From positions 28,520,452-28,584,451 of the forward strand of contig JAKSZU010000018.1 of the NCBI GenBank assembly GCA_026018925.1: a DNA stretch of 64,000 nucleotides, in the 5' to 3' direction. The stretch's first letter is position 1. Every line of letters starts with the position of its first letter. The notes beneath the pieces are model-generated. The model was given only the letters and a program-made list of their open reading frames with translations. It ran no database searches and had not been told where the DNA came from. Of this stretch, positions 63,931 to 64,000 are shown one piece after another. The position numbers and the translations under genes were made by a program. This DNA comes from Tupaia tana (Eukaryota > Chordata > Mammalia > Scandentia > Tupaiidae).

Positions 63931-64000
63931 TGAAATAGCAAGTTGCTAGATGCAACTGCAGTTTAGGGTATGTAAGTCTTCTTCCTTTCCTGTGCCGCCT

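Larger units (their letters stand above)
45561..64000. other. 5' flank of NDRG4, no gene recognised
   Basis: About 18 kb with SINEs, MIR, L2-like, LTR and L1 remains and microsatellites. By recalled human order the next gene upstream would be GINS3, but none of its exons was recognised here. Confidence 0.7.

Noticed and set aside
45561-64000. Search for GINS3 exons upstream of NDRG4
   Set aside because: No exon with recognisable GINS-family sequence was seen; the neighbour is probably beyond the right edge.

Overview
The window is nuclear DNA from a placental mammal. It holds most of one protein-coding gene, NDRG4, on the minus strand, plus its upstream flank. Fifteen coding exons (three of them alternative starts) were read directly from the reverse complement, with GT/AG splice sites and matching codon phases. 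Read from the MPECWDG start, the exons give exactly 288 codons plus one base. The coding part then runs off the left edge, so the C-terminal tail (about 64 residues in the human 352-residue form, from memory) is outside the window.

Layout, left to right. 1-1107 is the intron before the missing last exons. 1108-7813 holds twelve coding exons of the alpha/beta-hydrolase-like body. 11482-11502 is a seven-codon first exon (MPECWDG) with its own TATA/CCAAT promoter at about 11.6-11.76 kb. 16275-16319 and 20787-20881 are the exons of the longer N-terminus. 44432-44468 is the far-upstream MKVLGHR first exon, inside a strong CpG island (about 44.1-45.6 kb). From about 45.6 kb to 64 kb I see no convincing gene: this is the 5' flank of NDRG4, which in human lies toward GINS3 (recalled synteny).

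The rest is dominated by retroelements. I count about 68 copies of tRNA-derived SINEs, which I label tSINE-A, B, C and D (working names only). tSINE-A is about 260 bp: a tRNA-like head with box A/box B-like motifs, a GC-rich body with a C-run/G-run palindrome, a CT-rich stretch, the signature CCCTATAGCAAAAA and a poly-A tail. tSINE-B shares a similar head but ends after a CT-rich stretch and GGTCAAATTAAAATAAATAAA. C and D are older relatives. Several A copies are nearly intact with perfect 13-19 bp target-site duplications, so the family was active recently. They do not look like Alu, B1/B2, rabbit C, CAN, horse ERE, bat VES, hedgehog, shrew, armadillo, tenrec or colugo CYN elements as I remember them, so I cannot name the species. 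A 7SL-derived fragment at about 50.05-50.13 kb hints at Euarchontoglires. Older layers are MIR, L2-like and L1M fragments, MaLR-type LTRs and a lone L1 ORF1 fragment near 63.3 kb.

The SINEs avoid the two promoter regions (8.7-14.3 kb and 42.3-47.2 kb) and crowd the large introns, where nested, serial and inverted insertions can be read from their duplications. SINE and repeat boundaries are estimates by eye (about 10 bp either way); exon boundaries are exact to the splice site.
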